Assembly: GCA_038373885.1 (NCBI GenBank)
Contig: JAWZYV010013030.1
Location: 372,001-436,000, forward strand
Origin: Cheiracanthium punctorium
Taxonomy: Eukaryota; Arthropoda; Arachnida; Araneae; Cheiracanthiidae
DNA: 64,000 nt
Direction: 5' to 3'
The notes below the pieces were generated by a model. That model did no database searches. It was not told the DNA's origin and saw nothing but the letters and a program-made list of their open reading frames with translations. Made by a program: the position numbers and the translations under genes. Of this stretch, positions 35,315-47,392 are shown in pieces. Every line of letters starts with the position of its first letter. Positions within the stretch are counted from its first letter, which is position 1.

Positions 35315-35316
<2 letters not shown>
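33699..35316. other. Unassigned sequence, GC-elevated near 34590-35260
   Basis: An (ATT)n tract lies at 33783-33806 and (AAAT)n tracts near 34935-34970. Minus-strand frames of 112 and 80 codons (34737-35075 and 34873-35115) overlap in different frames across the (AAAT)n tract, which encodes the apparent hydrophobic stretch. I regard both as spurious. No domain, TIR or RNA gene was seen. Confidence 0.4.
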
Positions 35317-35369
<53 letters not shown>

Positions 35370-35376
35370 TACACAC
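35317..35376. repeat. Compound (AT)n(AC)n microsatellite
   Basis: An (AT) tract of about 36 bases is followed by an (AC) tract of about 24 bases with one interruption. It is the mirror arrangement of 14032-14088. Confidence 0.95.
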
Positions 35377-36518
35377 TGTCAGTTTTCTTAACAGTTTGGA
35401 GAGTTGACAAATAACAAGAACAAAGAAATGCAATAAAATAAGTGATTGATTTTATTCTTGTGACAAAACTCTAAAATCTTTCTTATGGAAATTTAGTACA
35501 AAAAATTAGGAATAGAAACATGGTTTAAACCAATGCTTGTGGGAAAAAATATAAATAAATAAATAAATAAAACCACCTAGTTTAAATTAAAAACTGACTT
35601 TGGAAAAATAATGTTATTTTGAGTGTTTTTTTTTTTTTTAAGCTACAGATTAAATTTTCTTTTAGCACTTTTAAATGACCGGTAAAATAATGGGCATTAC
35701 ATTTGTCACTTTTTAATTGTTGCCCTTTCCACAAAATCGGGCAGCGCGATAATTTCTAATTTCTTTCCCTCACTGGACCGGTGAAAACTTTCTTCTAGTC
35801 CTCCCATGGTTTGGTTTTTAAGACGAGAGGGGAGCACTTGCGTCCAAGAGACCCTCTTCACGAAAATCCTCCAGATGCTACGTTGACACCCTCCAGAATT
35901 CATCAACAGTGGTCCTTTTAAACTTATGGGCATCATGGGTGTCAGACATGCCTAACGATTGTCATCCGAAAACGGCATCACCAGTGTTAAATATTCTACA
36001 CTCCTGTCCAGATTGTGTTGTATACACTGTTGCCTATGTTAGTGTTGGCAACAAGGGATTGCGATTGCATGAAGCACATAAACCTTCCTTTTGCATTTGC
36101 TGTAGCTACTTTTGTTTGCAAATTCATTTCTATTTATATTATGTTTAAAAGCGGGATTGCCATCGATAATGGATTTTTCTTTCAAAATACGTAGATAAAA
36201 TTTGTGAAAAGCGCCTTTCTATCAGCTACGCACGATCGGGGATGAATTTTCTAAAAAGATCCTTAAAACTAATTGTTGGGTATTTATGCATGCTACATTC
36301 TAGAGCAAGAATTTTAAAGCTATATCTTTTTTTTTTTTTTTCTTTGAAATATGAAGGGCTGTGCGAAAAGAATTTTAAGGCTTTCTCTATTTTCCTTGGT
36401 CCATCACTTCCGATTTTGGTGCGTTTCTTGAAAATCTTATCTTAAATGACGACTTGGGCGTAAAAAAATAATAATTTCATGTTTGTATTTCTCCAATAGA
36501 TTTTGCTTAGCACTGCGG
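35377..36518. other. Unassigned sequence
   Basis: Frames at 35706-35936 (minus), 35909-36148 and 36242-36445 have no recognisable domain. T runs lie near 35628 and 36331. No element ends were found. Confidence 0.45.
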
Positions 36519-36526
36519 AGTCAGTC

Positions 36527-36676
36527 CAGGGACGTATCCAGAGAGCTGGCCATAGGGGCATGACAAGCCCCCGAAATTTCGTTAATTGAATATCAGTCAT
36601 CAAGCTTTATTTATTTATTTTTGAAAAATTCTACCTTTTGGCCCTCACGAATTCTTTTTCTCGCTACGTCCCTATA
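36527..36676. mobile_element. Short hAT MITE, 150 bp
   Basis: The left end is cagggacgtatccag and the right end is ctacgtccctata. The perfect 8-bp duplication agtcagtc lies at 36519-36526 and 36677-36684. The left subterminal part has catgacaagcccccgaaa. It is similar in style to the GGGGCGTAGC family but a distinct sequence. Confidence 0.88.
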
Positions 36677-36684
36677 AGTCAGTC

Positions 36685-37765
36685 AATCAGGGCATCTTTT
36701 TTAATATTTACAGATTGTACCTCTGATAGAAAAATAATTTATAGTTAAAACCCTAATAAGATAAGTGTGCGGGAACTATCAGCGATCCAAAGCGTGGTAG
36801 AGAAAACTCTGTCGATATCCACTTTTCTTGGTTATTTCTGCTGCGGCACTTTCTGTAATCCGGGCGACTGGAACACACTGGGCCGCAGATGCTGCAAGAT
36901 AAGAACAGATCCTCGTTACTGTATCGTGCCATTAACGGACATTAAATAAAAAACAAAATGGCTAAAGATCAACTAAAAAAGAATACGAACAATTTCAATG
37001 AAATAAATTGCAGCGTACGTAAAGCTAGCTTTCAGGGCGTGTTTTCGGCTGAAAGCTACTCTGTAATTCAGTTAGCGCTTCTCTGGCCCCATTGGAGATG
37101 CATCCCCCCCCCCTTGAAAAAAGACACACACACACCTTCAGTTTGGAATGAAATCTGAGGTTTCCCATCCCCCCCTTTCTAATTTCTTCTTCTCTATCTC
37201 CTTTCTACTTTTATTATGATTATTTTTCCTTTTGTTAGTTGTCATTACGATACCTGTGCCCAGTAATTTATGAAAGCTACGGTTGACACCCCTCTTTCCC
37301 CTGACCGGGAATTGTAAAACGGTCGTAAGAAAATTGCGAAATGGCTTGGGAAAGATTTTAATTTATATCACCGAAAGTGTTAAACGAGATGATCCCAAGA
37401 TGCTTCGATGGCCATCTGCTCCTTGCAGTTTTTTTTTTTTTGTGTGTGTGTGTGTGTGTGTGCGTGTATGTGTATTTTTTGTTAGAACCTTCCAAACGGT
37501 TGTGACGTAAAATCCCGTCAACTTCATTCCAGTTTTCACTAAAATTCATTTATAATTTAAATTATTTATATCACTCATGTATCATAAAATATGTTTTGAT
37601 ATTAAAGCTTGTAAATAATTTAGGAGCTTATTTTTTAATGATTACAAATCGTTCTATCAGAATTTTTTTTTTTTTATATATATAATTTTAAACCTGCATG
37701 AAAATTTTACCGTGAAAATAGCTTTACATCATTTGCTCATTTCCAAAACGCTCAGAGGATTACTA
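36685..37765. other. Unassigned sequence with a T/GT microsatellite
   Basis: A poly-T run passes into (GT)n at about 37429-37470. Small frames here (36767-36949, 36958-37158, 37283-37510) have no domain; the last runs through the microsatellite. No mobile element was identified. Confidence 0.5.
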
Positions 37766-37897
37766 AACCCTTTCCCAGTGCTGAAAAAAGGGCAGCCGTT
37801 GCCATCGCTCAACTTAACTAAAAGCAAGCTGGAGGACGATCGAAACGTTCATCGCGTGCCACAGATCTAGGGACCCTTTTTGACGCAGCTGGCTGTG
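37766..37897 (-). mobile_element. Half copy of the palindromic piggyBac-like family
   Basis: Inverted right half of the 20086-type element. It begins at a mutated TTAA (ctaa) with accctttcccagtgctg, passes gaccctttttgacg, and stops within the central palindrome (cagctggctgtg). The ccctttgaggcgcaaccctttt terminal segment seen at 32130 has collapsed to one ccctttcccag. This is consistent with deletion between the two ccctttt repeats. Confidence 0.82.
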
Positions 37898-38444
37898 GAA
37901 TTATGTTAAATACTCATAAGTTATTAACACAAAAAAATTATAATATTGATTTGAAAATATGATATTAACATTTTAGTATATTTTAAGACGAATTTGAATG
38001 GGAAATTCTCCCTAGAACCGGAGTTACAACATAATAACCAGCTTCCATACAATGTATAAAAGAATTTAAACTTCGAAACTGGTATTTGAAAGAATTTACT
38101 TTACTTTTCTTCGTGCGATATCTATATCAGTATTTCATGAAATTTCAGACATATAAATAATAATGATAGCATTAGAATATTACTACTATCGAATTAGGTC
38201 AATGTTTACTGATCATTTATGAATAAAAAACTTAAACTAAGTATTAATACAAATTTAAACCTTTTTTATTGTAATGAACATATGTGGAAATTTGAATCGT
38301 ACTTTATGGGCTACTACAAAATGATTCACATATATAGTCATAAAATAAAAAAAAATAAAAAAAAAGAAAGAAAAAAAAAAAGATTAGCAATACATGTATG
38401 CTGGCTATGTATTTCAGTCTTATTAGCATTCTTAGTTTAATCTA
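37898..38444. other. AT-rich sequence without recognised features
   Basis: Mostly A/T-rich, with an A-rich low-complexity tract near 38344-38383 that encodes the Lys-rich part of the 73-codon frame at 38219-38440. Confidence 0.55.
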
Positions 38445-38604
38445 TACCGAGTTTACCCGCATAATAGTCGCACCCCCGTTTTGAAGCAGAAAAATAGCTT
38501 TAGGGTTAGAATAGTATGTGGTAAATTTTCCCGGCATAGTAGTCGCACCTAGACTTTCACCATGAAAAACTGACAAAAAAAGTGCGACGCGAATAAACAC
38601 GGTA
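38445..38604. mobile_element. Candidate TA-flanked MITE, ACCGNGTTTA ends
   Basis: The left end reads taccgagtttacccgcataa followed by tagtcgcacc. The right end in reverse complement reads taccgtgtttattcgcgtcg. An internal partial repeat of the left end (ccggcatagtagtcgcacct) lies near 38530. Flanking TA is present on both sides. The superfamily cannot be named from this alone. Confidence 0.6.
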
Positions 38605-40174
38605 TATGCTTTTTTACCCAACTTCCAACAAAACTTTTTTTTATGCTACCTTGTTTACCCTAAAAACACTGAACTACATGAATTAACATAAAAATTGATT
38701 TCTTTTGATCTTGATTTCTATCAGGTATTGAATTCATTTATCACAGATGCTTCATTCTCATCGCAAGAGGATTAATTTTGTTGCAATGAAAAAGTGTCTG
38801 TGACGATGTAGTTAGATGCAGACTAAAATAAGCAGGCTGGTGGTCGCTCACCGGAATAAAGATATGTCCTACAGTGATAAGAAGATGGAAAGGTTTAAAA
38901 ACCATACCATCACAGAATTACCCATTGGCGAGAACAAACACTTGGCTGAGATAAATAACGCCAATTCCAGAGCAACCCTAAAAGTTAATCCAATGAAATT
39001 AAAATAACGGAATCGCGCGCAAATAATTTTAAAGATGAGGCAGGGCAAAAAAAAATAACAAACGCCAACACTATGCCAAAGAGGGGTTGCTATTGCAAAC
39101 GGACGTTATGTAGTAATCGATTTTTAGCACAACTCTCCACGGGTTTGATGAGACAAATAAACAATTAAGAATAATGCATACGGAAAAGCCAATATACAGA
39201 TTAAAAGCCGAAGTGGCATAAAAATGAGAACAGAAGTGATTTAGAATGCATGATTTTCGATAGATTAAATTTAAGAAACACAAAGTAAATGATTATTAAA
39301 TTAGATATGTGATCTTCATCACAGTGTCACTTGATAAAAAGAAGAAAACTGTGAGGATCATTCTCCTAATTAAAGCCTAAATTACCTAAGCAGGCAATTG
39401 GATCAGAAAACAATGAAATATTATTGCCCTTATCACCTACTTAAAAAAAAGTTTTTGCAGTATATCCCGGTGATGCATTTCAGTCTTTTAAGGCACTCCC
39501 CTGTTAACATTTTAATGACCCTGTATTTACCATTAATTTTTTATGGTCCGACGCGAATCATTACCATGAGGTCATCACTTGCCTTCTATTTATTATCAAG
39601 AAGGTCAGGACTGTGAGAGGCGCTAAAGGGTGTGACACTTTTGATTGGAGGCGTCAATTATTGGGGGGAATTGAGGAACAGTTGACCTCTTTTAGGGTGG
39701 GCTTGGGAACAGCTGATATTGTGGGTGTCAAAAATTACACACCATGCGCGTGAGCCCCCATGAGCCTGCTTGTGATAGATTGGTGAAAAGAAGTACTCAG
39801 AAATTGGGTGGCAATATTTCAAACGAGTGAAATTATCATTTTTTTTCTTTTTAACACGTTCGAAACAAGAGCTGAAAAGCATTGAATTGGGTCTGTCTGC
39901 CGGATCATGCTTCAGCGGTACAGTTTTTGCAAATATCTATCAATGCTGCAAAATTTGTAATGCTAAATGCCAAGCCTTGCCAAATGCTTTTTGGCAGGGC
40001 TATCAAGAAAATTCTTAGCACATTACTCTCTATGGTTAGTTATCATTTAAAATAAGTGGTTCATAAACGTTCGTCTTCGGCATAAAGTAAAATAAAATAA
40101 GGTTACAAAATGTGATTTAATTTCCATTTCACTTTATTTTAAAAACCGGCACAGACGATCACAAAAGACTTGAT
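38605..40174. other. Unassigned sequence
   Basis: Small frames at 38816-39007, 39398-39616 and 39827-40018 lack recognisable domains. No TIR, RNA gene or tandem array was seen. Confidence 0.45.
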
Positions 40175-40369
40175 GTGACATCACAGAGAGTCATAGAGGT
40201 CATAGGCGTGGTGATAGTGGTCAGGCCTGTCACACTGTGACTGATAAGTGACGTGACTTCACTGTGTTGTCACCGTGACACTTCCCTTGTCACCAAGTGG
40301 GTGGCGTTGCTATCAAGTCACAATGCGACTCTTGATTTGCAAGACTGCCTAAAAGGACATCACCGTGAC
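40175..40369. promoter_or_regulatory. Cluster of GTGAC/GTCAC motifs
   Basis: Ten occurrences of gtgac or its complement gtcac fall within 195 bp, including gtgacgtgac, gtcaccgtgac and gtcacactgtgac. Two (a/g)ggtca-like half-sites (gaggtcatagg, gtggtcagg) lie nearby. By chance about 0.4 copies of a given pentamer plus its complement would be expected. It could be a cis-regulatory cluster for a factor binding TGAC-type half-sites (bZIP or nuclear receptor type), or a degenerate minisatellite. No binding data are available. Confidence 0.35.
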
Positions 40370-41869
40370 CGGTTTTGTAACTTTCAAGTTTGACTTCGAT
40401 TGTTACTATCACCTTAACGAGTATTTCGGTAATAGCAACGAGAAAATACCAAGAAATCTCATTGTAGAATATTGTGCGTTTGTTAGAGTAGATATGACTT
40501 TTAACCTTCCCCTCTACCAAACCCCATCCTCACACAATAAAAGTTTTAAAACTTTCAAATGTCCAGTTGATGCATAATATTTTTTTAAATATCGATATTC
40601 TAAATGCAGTGCGTTCAGAATTGTTATTTTGGTAGGAAAATTCAAAGTTTTTAATACGAGCGGTGGTTTACCTTTTATAACCGGTAGGTAAAACTTCTGT
40701 ACCAACAAAGAATCAGAGCCGTAGCTCGGAATTGATACTGCATGTGTTGTAAATGCTTGCTTACCCCTTTTCTCGAGTCTCTTATTTTTTCCCTTTTTGG
40801 TCCCTCACAGTGAGAGGAAGCTCATTATTAGTAAATTGCTAAAGGATCGTTGAGTATGACTCCTATCACACGTGAGGTATCAGACAAAAGTTAAGTCTTT
40901 GGAAAAAAAGGTAATAGAAAGAAAACAATATCTGTCGCTTTGAGGAAGAAATGGTAGATCGCCCCTTACATATTAGTTAAGCGACCCATTCTGTAAATGT
41001 AATCTTTTCACACACTCGTCATTTTTGCCAAGTTACGAATTTAAAGTGTTGCTTATTTGGGGAAACTTGAATTGGATCATCTTTTGTATTTCAGGTTTAC
41101 AAAAAAAAAAAAAACAATGCTAATAAAAAGGCTTAGGATATATGTCTTACTAAGAATCAAAGATTATTTCATTTAATTTTTAATAAACACTAAGTAGTGC
41201 TATGAATTTTGCCCGTCTCTTAAAAATTAAATTCGATTGCATTTTGTAAATGTACAAGTGATTAGGGAAAGCTGGAACAGTACATTCTCGGGCCTTCGTC
41301 TCCAGAACTAGTCTTCAAACTTTTAATCATGTCACGGAACCTCTCTAAGAGTTGCCATCTATGTCGGAAAACATGGACGTATAAGATAATCTCTCTTTTT
41401 TTGAACCCGTAATTAGAAAGGACTTCCACTTCTTAAATTTATTTTATTTTAAAAAAATACAGATAGTATTCTTAAAAACGGAATCTCGTAAAACCGAAGT
41501 ATTCTGCCCTGCGAAACATGATTTGTAGTGCTTAATAGATATAGTGTTCAAATAACTGCGGAATAAAGAAGGGGTAGTTGATTGCCTTTCTTCTAAATAT
41601 GTAGCCCGCTTGATTGTTGAGTGTATTAAACAGACCGGCTGATCTTGTTGAGCTAATTTTAGAAATAGGGCTACAAAGAATTCTAAACAATCCAATCTCG
41701 CCAAGCCCCTCAGTTCCCGAAACGGTATACGGATGGCCTCCCGAGTCCACTTTAATTACTCCTACTGGCGAAGCTCATAAACTACCTACTCATTTTCCTA
41801 CTTGAAGAATTATTAAGGGTCTTTTATTTTCCGCTTTTGCATAGAACAGCAATCCTATTGCTGAAGGTA
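40370..41869. other. Unassigned sequence
   Basis: Open frames at 40365-40577, 40514-40708 (minus) and 41444-41805 (both strands) have no recognisable domain. Near 40715, agagccgtagctcgga resembles a hAT end without a partner. Confidence 0.4.
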
Positions 41870-42480
41870 AAAGGAAACCTCGCCTCGCCCCCGCTCCTGG
41901 GCCATTGGCTCATCCCCAGGTCCCAACCATTGGCGGCCCATACCAAGTGCGATGGCGGGCCTCTGTCAAAAGTCCTACTTGACTAATTGTTGAAAACATG
42001 TTAGATGGTGCGTTCTTTTCGAATACGTTACGCCTCTCGGCACCTCGTTAAGCCACATCTCTCTCTAAGCAGGCCCTCCCACCTGTGCGCTGCCGCCATT
42101 GTCAAAAAGGCATATATCCTTTCTCTTGCGGTCTCGTAATAGTATTAATTATGAATTCCGCCCACGTCCTCGTTCTCACACATTTTTCTCGCCTGCCTTT
42201 TGTTTGTTTGTTTACACCATCTTTCTCTTCGCCGGTCCGTGAATTACACTCTTCCAAAAAGGGACGACGTCAATGAAAAAAATTTTGGGAATAACTCGTT
42301 TTGTTTGCTGAAAAGTCTCTCTCTCTGTCTTGGAGGACGAAGACGAGGAGTGTTATTAATCATAAAAAGTCATTACCGAAGGGGTCGTACGTGTTTAACA
42401 CACCCAGTACGTGATTTTTCTCGCCGTCGGTGTGCGTACGTTCTTCCTTTGTCGAACGGAAGACAGCGGAGATATTGAAC
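41870..42480. promoter_or_regulatory. CpG-rich segment with inverted CCAAT boxes; promoter-like candidate
   Basis: GC and CpG rise well above background. Two ATTGG elements (gggccattggctc at about 41919 and accattggcggcc at about 41937) lie close together, followed by tgccgccattgtc and a tatatcc motif about 160-190 bp downstream. Short frames (42085-42276 and 42200-42478) overlap out of phase and show no domain. These features suit a promoter or CpG-rich regulatory element, but no adjoining gene is visible in the window. Confidence 0.3.
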
Positions 42481-43967
42481 TCGTGCTCCCTGGAATGTTG
42501 TATGTATGTATGATCAGCGAGAGAGGGAAATGTGTCTGCTAATTTGCCACGAGTTCAAAGAGCTGCCCCATTCTTTAGGATGTTAAGAGGAAGAACGATG
42601 AAAAAAAAAATTTATCGCTGAAATATGTGCATTGTTCTCTTCATCTACGTAATAAGACATTTATAATGCTCATTAAAACTTGAAAAAAAATGTTCATGCG
42701 GATATAAAGTTGAGAAGCGCACTTTGCCGGTGCTATCTTGTTACCTCATCATAATTTTCTCACAAATTTGAACTCAAGCCTTTTCTTGTAGCTTTGTCAC
42801 CAGTTTCCAAGCGTTAATTTTTGCCATACACTTTTAAGTGTTCTAGTATTTCGATACAACATTAACCATGCTTCTATTGAGTGATCTAGAAATTATAAAT
42901 CACAATCACCCAATTCCCACTTTGGTCGGTATACAGAGTGATAAATTTGCTGGGGAATTTTTTCTAGTAAAAGGAGATTTTGGACCAATAAAAATAAGTG
43001 AAGTCACTTTCAACATCCCTTCAACGTCATTTTTAATTAGATTTGCTGGTACAGTTTCTTGCCCATCTGAGTTTTGAAATGAATTATTAAGATTCGTCAT
43101 CTCTCTAAATGCGCAATTTCAACTTTATAATAACAGTACGATACAGACTTTTCTTTTAAAAAACTCTCAAGTACACTCTATTCTTAGTAATTTATGGAAA
43201 GTTTAAGTTAGAACATCTCGAGTTTTCTAAGTTTATGAGCATTCAGAAATAAGGCTGCTGAAAAATAAATGCAGTGATACAACTATGCTTTTTTAATTAT
43301 AAAAACGTAGCTGTAGATTATATTAATGGCTACCCTATAGTTTTATTTGTGTTTTCACAATAAAAATATGTGAAACAGCATGTTTTCTAAAGTACCATCC
43401 ATACATTTTTTTGCCTGACAGGCATGGCGCTGTCATCGTATTTATTCCCCTTAGTCGCAGTTTTTTCTCAGAAGGTAACGACGAAGTTTGATGGAAAGAG
43501 TGATCATCGCGAGGGTGCCTCTTTCGAAAATGCAATACTACGTTAAGAAACTTTGTTTTTTATGAGACAAATAACTCGTAATATGTGAAAATAATTAGTC
43601 TAGTGTTGTCTAAATAAAAATATTAGTGCGAAAGGACTCGTATTAAATGAAGCTACTAACACTACAGAGGAGAAAAATTTAGCACTAGACAGAGAGGTTT
43701 AGACAGAGGAGGTTTTAGAAATAAATATTCAGTTTCATTTGAACGTGGAACAATAACTATTCGAAAGAACATGAAATTATTTTAATTATATAGGATGTAC
43801 ATGAAAGCATTTGCCAAACGCATTCATCTTCAGCATAAGAATATTAAAATATACTGCTCATAATAAAAATGACATTGCTAGAAACTCTAAGATGTATTTC
43901 ACATCATTGCTTTCATGAAGCGAGTCTAATCTAGAAATACTTTTAAGTTCTGAATAACTTCCCTGGA
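42481..43967. other. Unassigned AT-rich sequence
   Basis: Frames at 42868-43077 (plus) and 42906-43100 (minus) overlap on opposite strands and have no domain. Nothing else could be supported. Confidence 0.5.
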
Positions 43968-43975
43968 GTCTGAAT

Positions 43976-44162
43976 CAGTGGTCAGAGGGTTTAGGAGATC
44001 AGACCCCTCATCCGTAAATTTTTTCAAAAGGGTCCTATAGTTAGCAATGAGATTCTCATTGCTAAAAATAGGGTCCTTTTCTCATTGCCAAGAACACGCC
44101 CCTTTTGTAAAAATTTTAAGGGTGTCCTAATCCCCTAACACCTCACTCTGGCTATGCCAATG
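43976..44162. mobile_element. hAT-like MITE with central perfect palindrome, 187 bp
   Basis: The perfect 8-bp duplication gtctgaat lies at 43968-43975 and 44163-44170. The termini are cagtggtcagagg and, inverted, cattggcatagccagag; the TIR is short and degraded (cagtgg against cattgg). At 44041-44065 ttagcaatgaga-t-tctcattgctaa is a perfect 12-bp-arm palindrome. Flanking copies of agggtcct(at/tt) extend the symmetry. Non-coding. Confidence 0.75.
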
Positions 44163-44170
44163 GTCTGAAT

Positions 44171-45224
44171 GATATAACTATTATTGAGGGAATGATAAAG
44201 GCTAGTCCTTACTGAACTTGAAAACATTGGTACCACTGGCAAAAATGTGCTATTGACAGCTAGACGTCGCACGGACTGGAAACACGTTTCTCAATTTAGC
44301 CAACCATTTTTATTTATCTAACGGGCGAGGAGAGGCAAGGAAATTGTAATACATAAAAAAATTATTTTGATTAACTGCTATTCAGACGTACTCTCTATAT
44401 ATCTCGAGCAGTTCCTAATGTGCCAAACAGTTCATTAAGAATTGGTTCCAAGAAACAAAACGGGAAATATATAGGTATCAAAATGTTATCAATTGGCAAA
44501 CCATTGTATATCTTGTTAATTAAAATATACGCAACTGCTACAACAACATATCTGGGCATCTCAAACAGGTAATTGAAGTCGGCCTTAACCTTTTTTGAAT
44601 ACTGGTCATCCACGTAACTGATCCTACCTATTTAACTCGAACTGCCGAGCTCACCTCTTTTCAACACTTACTTGTGGAGGACAGTGTTGACAAGACAAAT
44701 ATCAATTAACTCCGATGTTTAAAGATACTTTTGTCGACAGTATTTCTTTCCATTTAAGGTAATGTAATTTTTGAATGGATTTAGTACCATAAAATATTTT
44801 CCACTAAATTTATAAATGCTAAATATACAATTTTTGTAATATTTTTACTGAGAGCTCACAGAAATGCTCATTCATTTATTTTTCCTCGTACGCTTTCTTT
44901 ATTATGAAATCTTTCTGACCTTATAAATCTGCTCTATAAAGCTGATTATGATGATGGGTGTGTATTTATATGCATGATCCATCCTTCAAAATCTGTTGCA
45001 ACCCACAGGAGAGAGTCGACCCCTTAAGGCTTACAGCTATGAACTCTCCTGGGTCCGTCGAGAGTATCGAAAGTTCTCCAACCAACTCTTAAATCTTACA
45101 TGAGTGTTTCCATGATTTACAAGAAATTTGTGGTAATTTTGAACATTTTAAACATTTTAAAAAGTTTACAAAGTCTTTTTTGAATGGTAGAAAGTCGTTC
45201 AAGTTTTCTAATTATTCCTGTAAA
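44171..45224. other. Unassigned sequence
   Basis: The minus-strand frame at 44395-44613 (72 codons) has two hydrophobic stretches but no recognisable domain and no supporting exon structure. No repeats were identified. Confidence 0.45.
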
Positions 45225-45367
45225 TACCGTATTGGCCCGAATACAACGCAGTGTTTTTTGATCGATCATTGCCCGTAAAATACTTGACCGGTGCTAAATT
45301 CGACGCCTAAATATAGTATTTTCTAATTACCTTGATGAAAAATTTCAGGTAGCGTTATATACAGTAA
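45225..45367. mobile_element. Possible degraded MITE with TACYGTAT ends
   Basis: The left end taccgtattggcccgaatac with aacgc and the right end (inverted: ttactgtatataacgc) form a weak TIR. The terminal style recalls 38445-38604. There is no clear TSD beyond TA-like ends. Confidence 0.35.
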
Positions 45368-47390
45368 CCCTTTCATTGTTTACATTTAATCTAAAGTCGA
45401 TTTATAGATTCAAACTATCAAAATTTGTGATTAATGCGTTTAGAATAATTTACGTTTTTAAATTAATCCTTAGCTAAGGTTGCAGAATATAAACAATTTC
45501 ATACCTGAGAATGGAAACCGCACTGTAAAAACTTTGGGATGAAAACTCATTCTTAACTTCGTTGTTGAATCCTACATCAAGTCGAATATTTTGGTATAAT
45601 TAGCTTTTTTAAATTTATCCGTCTTCAGTGTACTTAGACATTTTTTTGCGTTAAATTAAATGTAAATTACATATTATATTTTGCCCCCTTTTAATAGTAG
45701 TAAATTCTTGCATTATAGTAGTAATTGCTTGTTAATCCAGTTCTTTTAATTAAAGTCGTTACCTCATTATAAGCTATATGATATTCAGTCAAATAATACA
45801 AGAAAGAAGCTGGTGACTCTGACATTTTATTACTGTTATTTCAATTAAGATCATATAGTTTTTTTTATTTCTGTGTAATTGAGCATCAAAAACAGCTAAA
45901 ATATTAAAACCTTCCTTCAAGAAAATTATATTAAATGGTTTTTTCTCAAATTTAAATTCCATACCAGTAATTTCCCTTCAAATGCTCAGACAGATTATTA
46001 CCCAAGTCATTTTCGAAAACCTACTTAAACTCACAATCACATGCATATACTAAAGATCATCTTTTATTTAATTCCCGCAACCTACGGTTAAATTAAATTT
46101 ACTTTTAATAACTTGTTTTCTGGGGTCATTATCCACTTTCAGCCACTTAATCCAGAGAATGAAACTTTAAAATCATCGCACTCCTCGAGAAGATACTGCC
46201 CCGGACCGTTCCCTTTTCACATAAAGTTTAATGAAGTGTGACCAGGAACAAATCAAAAAGTGGCCCTTCTCAGCAAACGAATTTCTTTCTGGCATCTTCT
46301 CAGGAAAAATTTCCCCCTTTCTGACTTGGGCGGAGGAAACAGCCAAACACATTTGAAAGTGCAATTTTAATTAATATTTTTCCTTATGATTCAGCAAAAA
46401 GGTGACTTTTTTACTGCAACCTCACTTTCGTATATTATAAAAATGATTACCCACAGTGCATCGTCCCTCATTAGTGGAGGCACTGGGGGGAAGGGAGGGG
46501 GGGGTGTTAGAGGAAGGAGTGCAAAAAAATCCAATTAGCCTTTTGCGTAAAAAGACCGTAAAAAAAGGGCGCTTTAATAAGGAAAATGCTTGTATCCGCC
46601 GTGGCCACTTATGCGGTTGTAGTGGTGCTCCGCTAACGTGTCCTTTAAAGGAAGGGGGCTGGTGTTGGGGGGTGCGATAGTTTCATCGTATACTTAATGG
46701 CGATTTTTTCGTACGCATGGGAAGTGCTGATGTGGACATTTTATGGAAAAAGGACAGGAAGTTTTCATTAGAAGTCTTTCGGAGTGGTGTAAGAATCTAC
46801 ATTCAGGAAATATTTACAATGTACTTTTAGAAGATCATTAACTTTTTTTAATGCCATATTCTGAGTGGAGAAACTTGTTCTGATGATATGGAAGATTTTT
46901 TATCATCTGCATGAGTCTCAAATAAAGCTTTTCTTTTTAACTTACGTATAAAAAGCGTAAAAATCTTTACTTCTTAAAAATTTGAGTAATTGTATTCTAA
47001 TATCATGAAACCACTTAATTGTTTATTATTTTTTACATGTTTTCAATTTACTCATAAGTAACAATCTTCACATATAAATTTAACTACTGATAAAATTTGA
47101 TTGAAAAATTTGTTTCCTTCAAAGAGAAAATTTCATGAGCTGAAATTTAATTTTCCCACATGTGTGTATCTTCTAAAAGCAACTAGATGCCTCAAAACTG
47201 TAGATCAAGCTGTAACTAATCGCAGGTATAAAAATACTGCAATCTTACAAATAAAGAACCTTAAAAACATTTGTTCACTTCGTCGAGACCCTTCTTGTGC
47301 ATCTTTTCTGTCCCAGTAATGATATTTGGAATCATAATACTCACTCAGGATTTCAATACTTCAAATATAATTGTAAACACACTTTTCTTA
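45368..47390. other. Unassigned sequence
   Basis: 46470-46680 is GC-elevated with a G-rich tract (cactggggggaagggagg near 46482) that could form a quadruplex. The frames at 46456-46680 and 47101-47319 show no domain. The rest is AT-rich. Confidence 0.45.
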
Positions 47391-47392
47391 TA

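Noticed and set aside
41560..41830. Nuclear copy of mitochondrial DNA
   Set aside because: The base composition and a tvyg-pp-like stretch first suggested cox1, but the residues do not align with the conserved region and stops interrupt the candidate frames.
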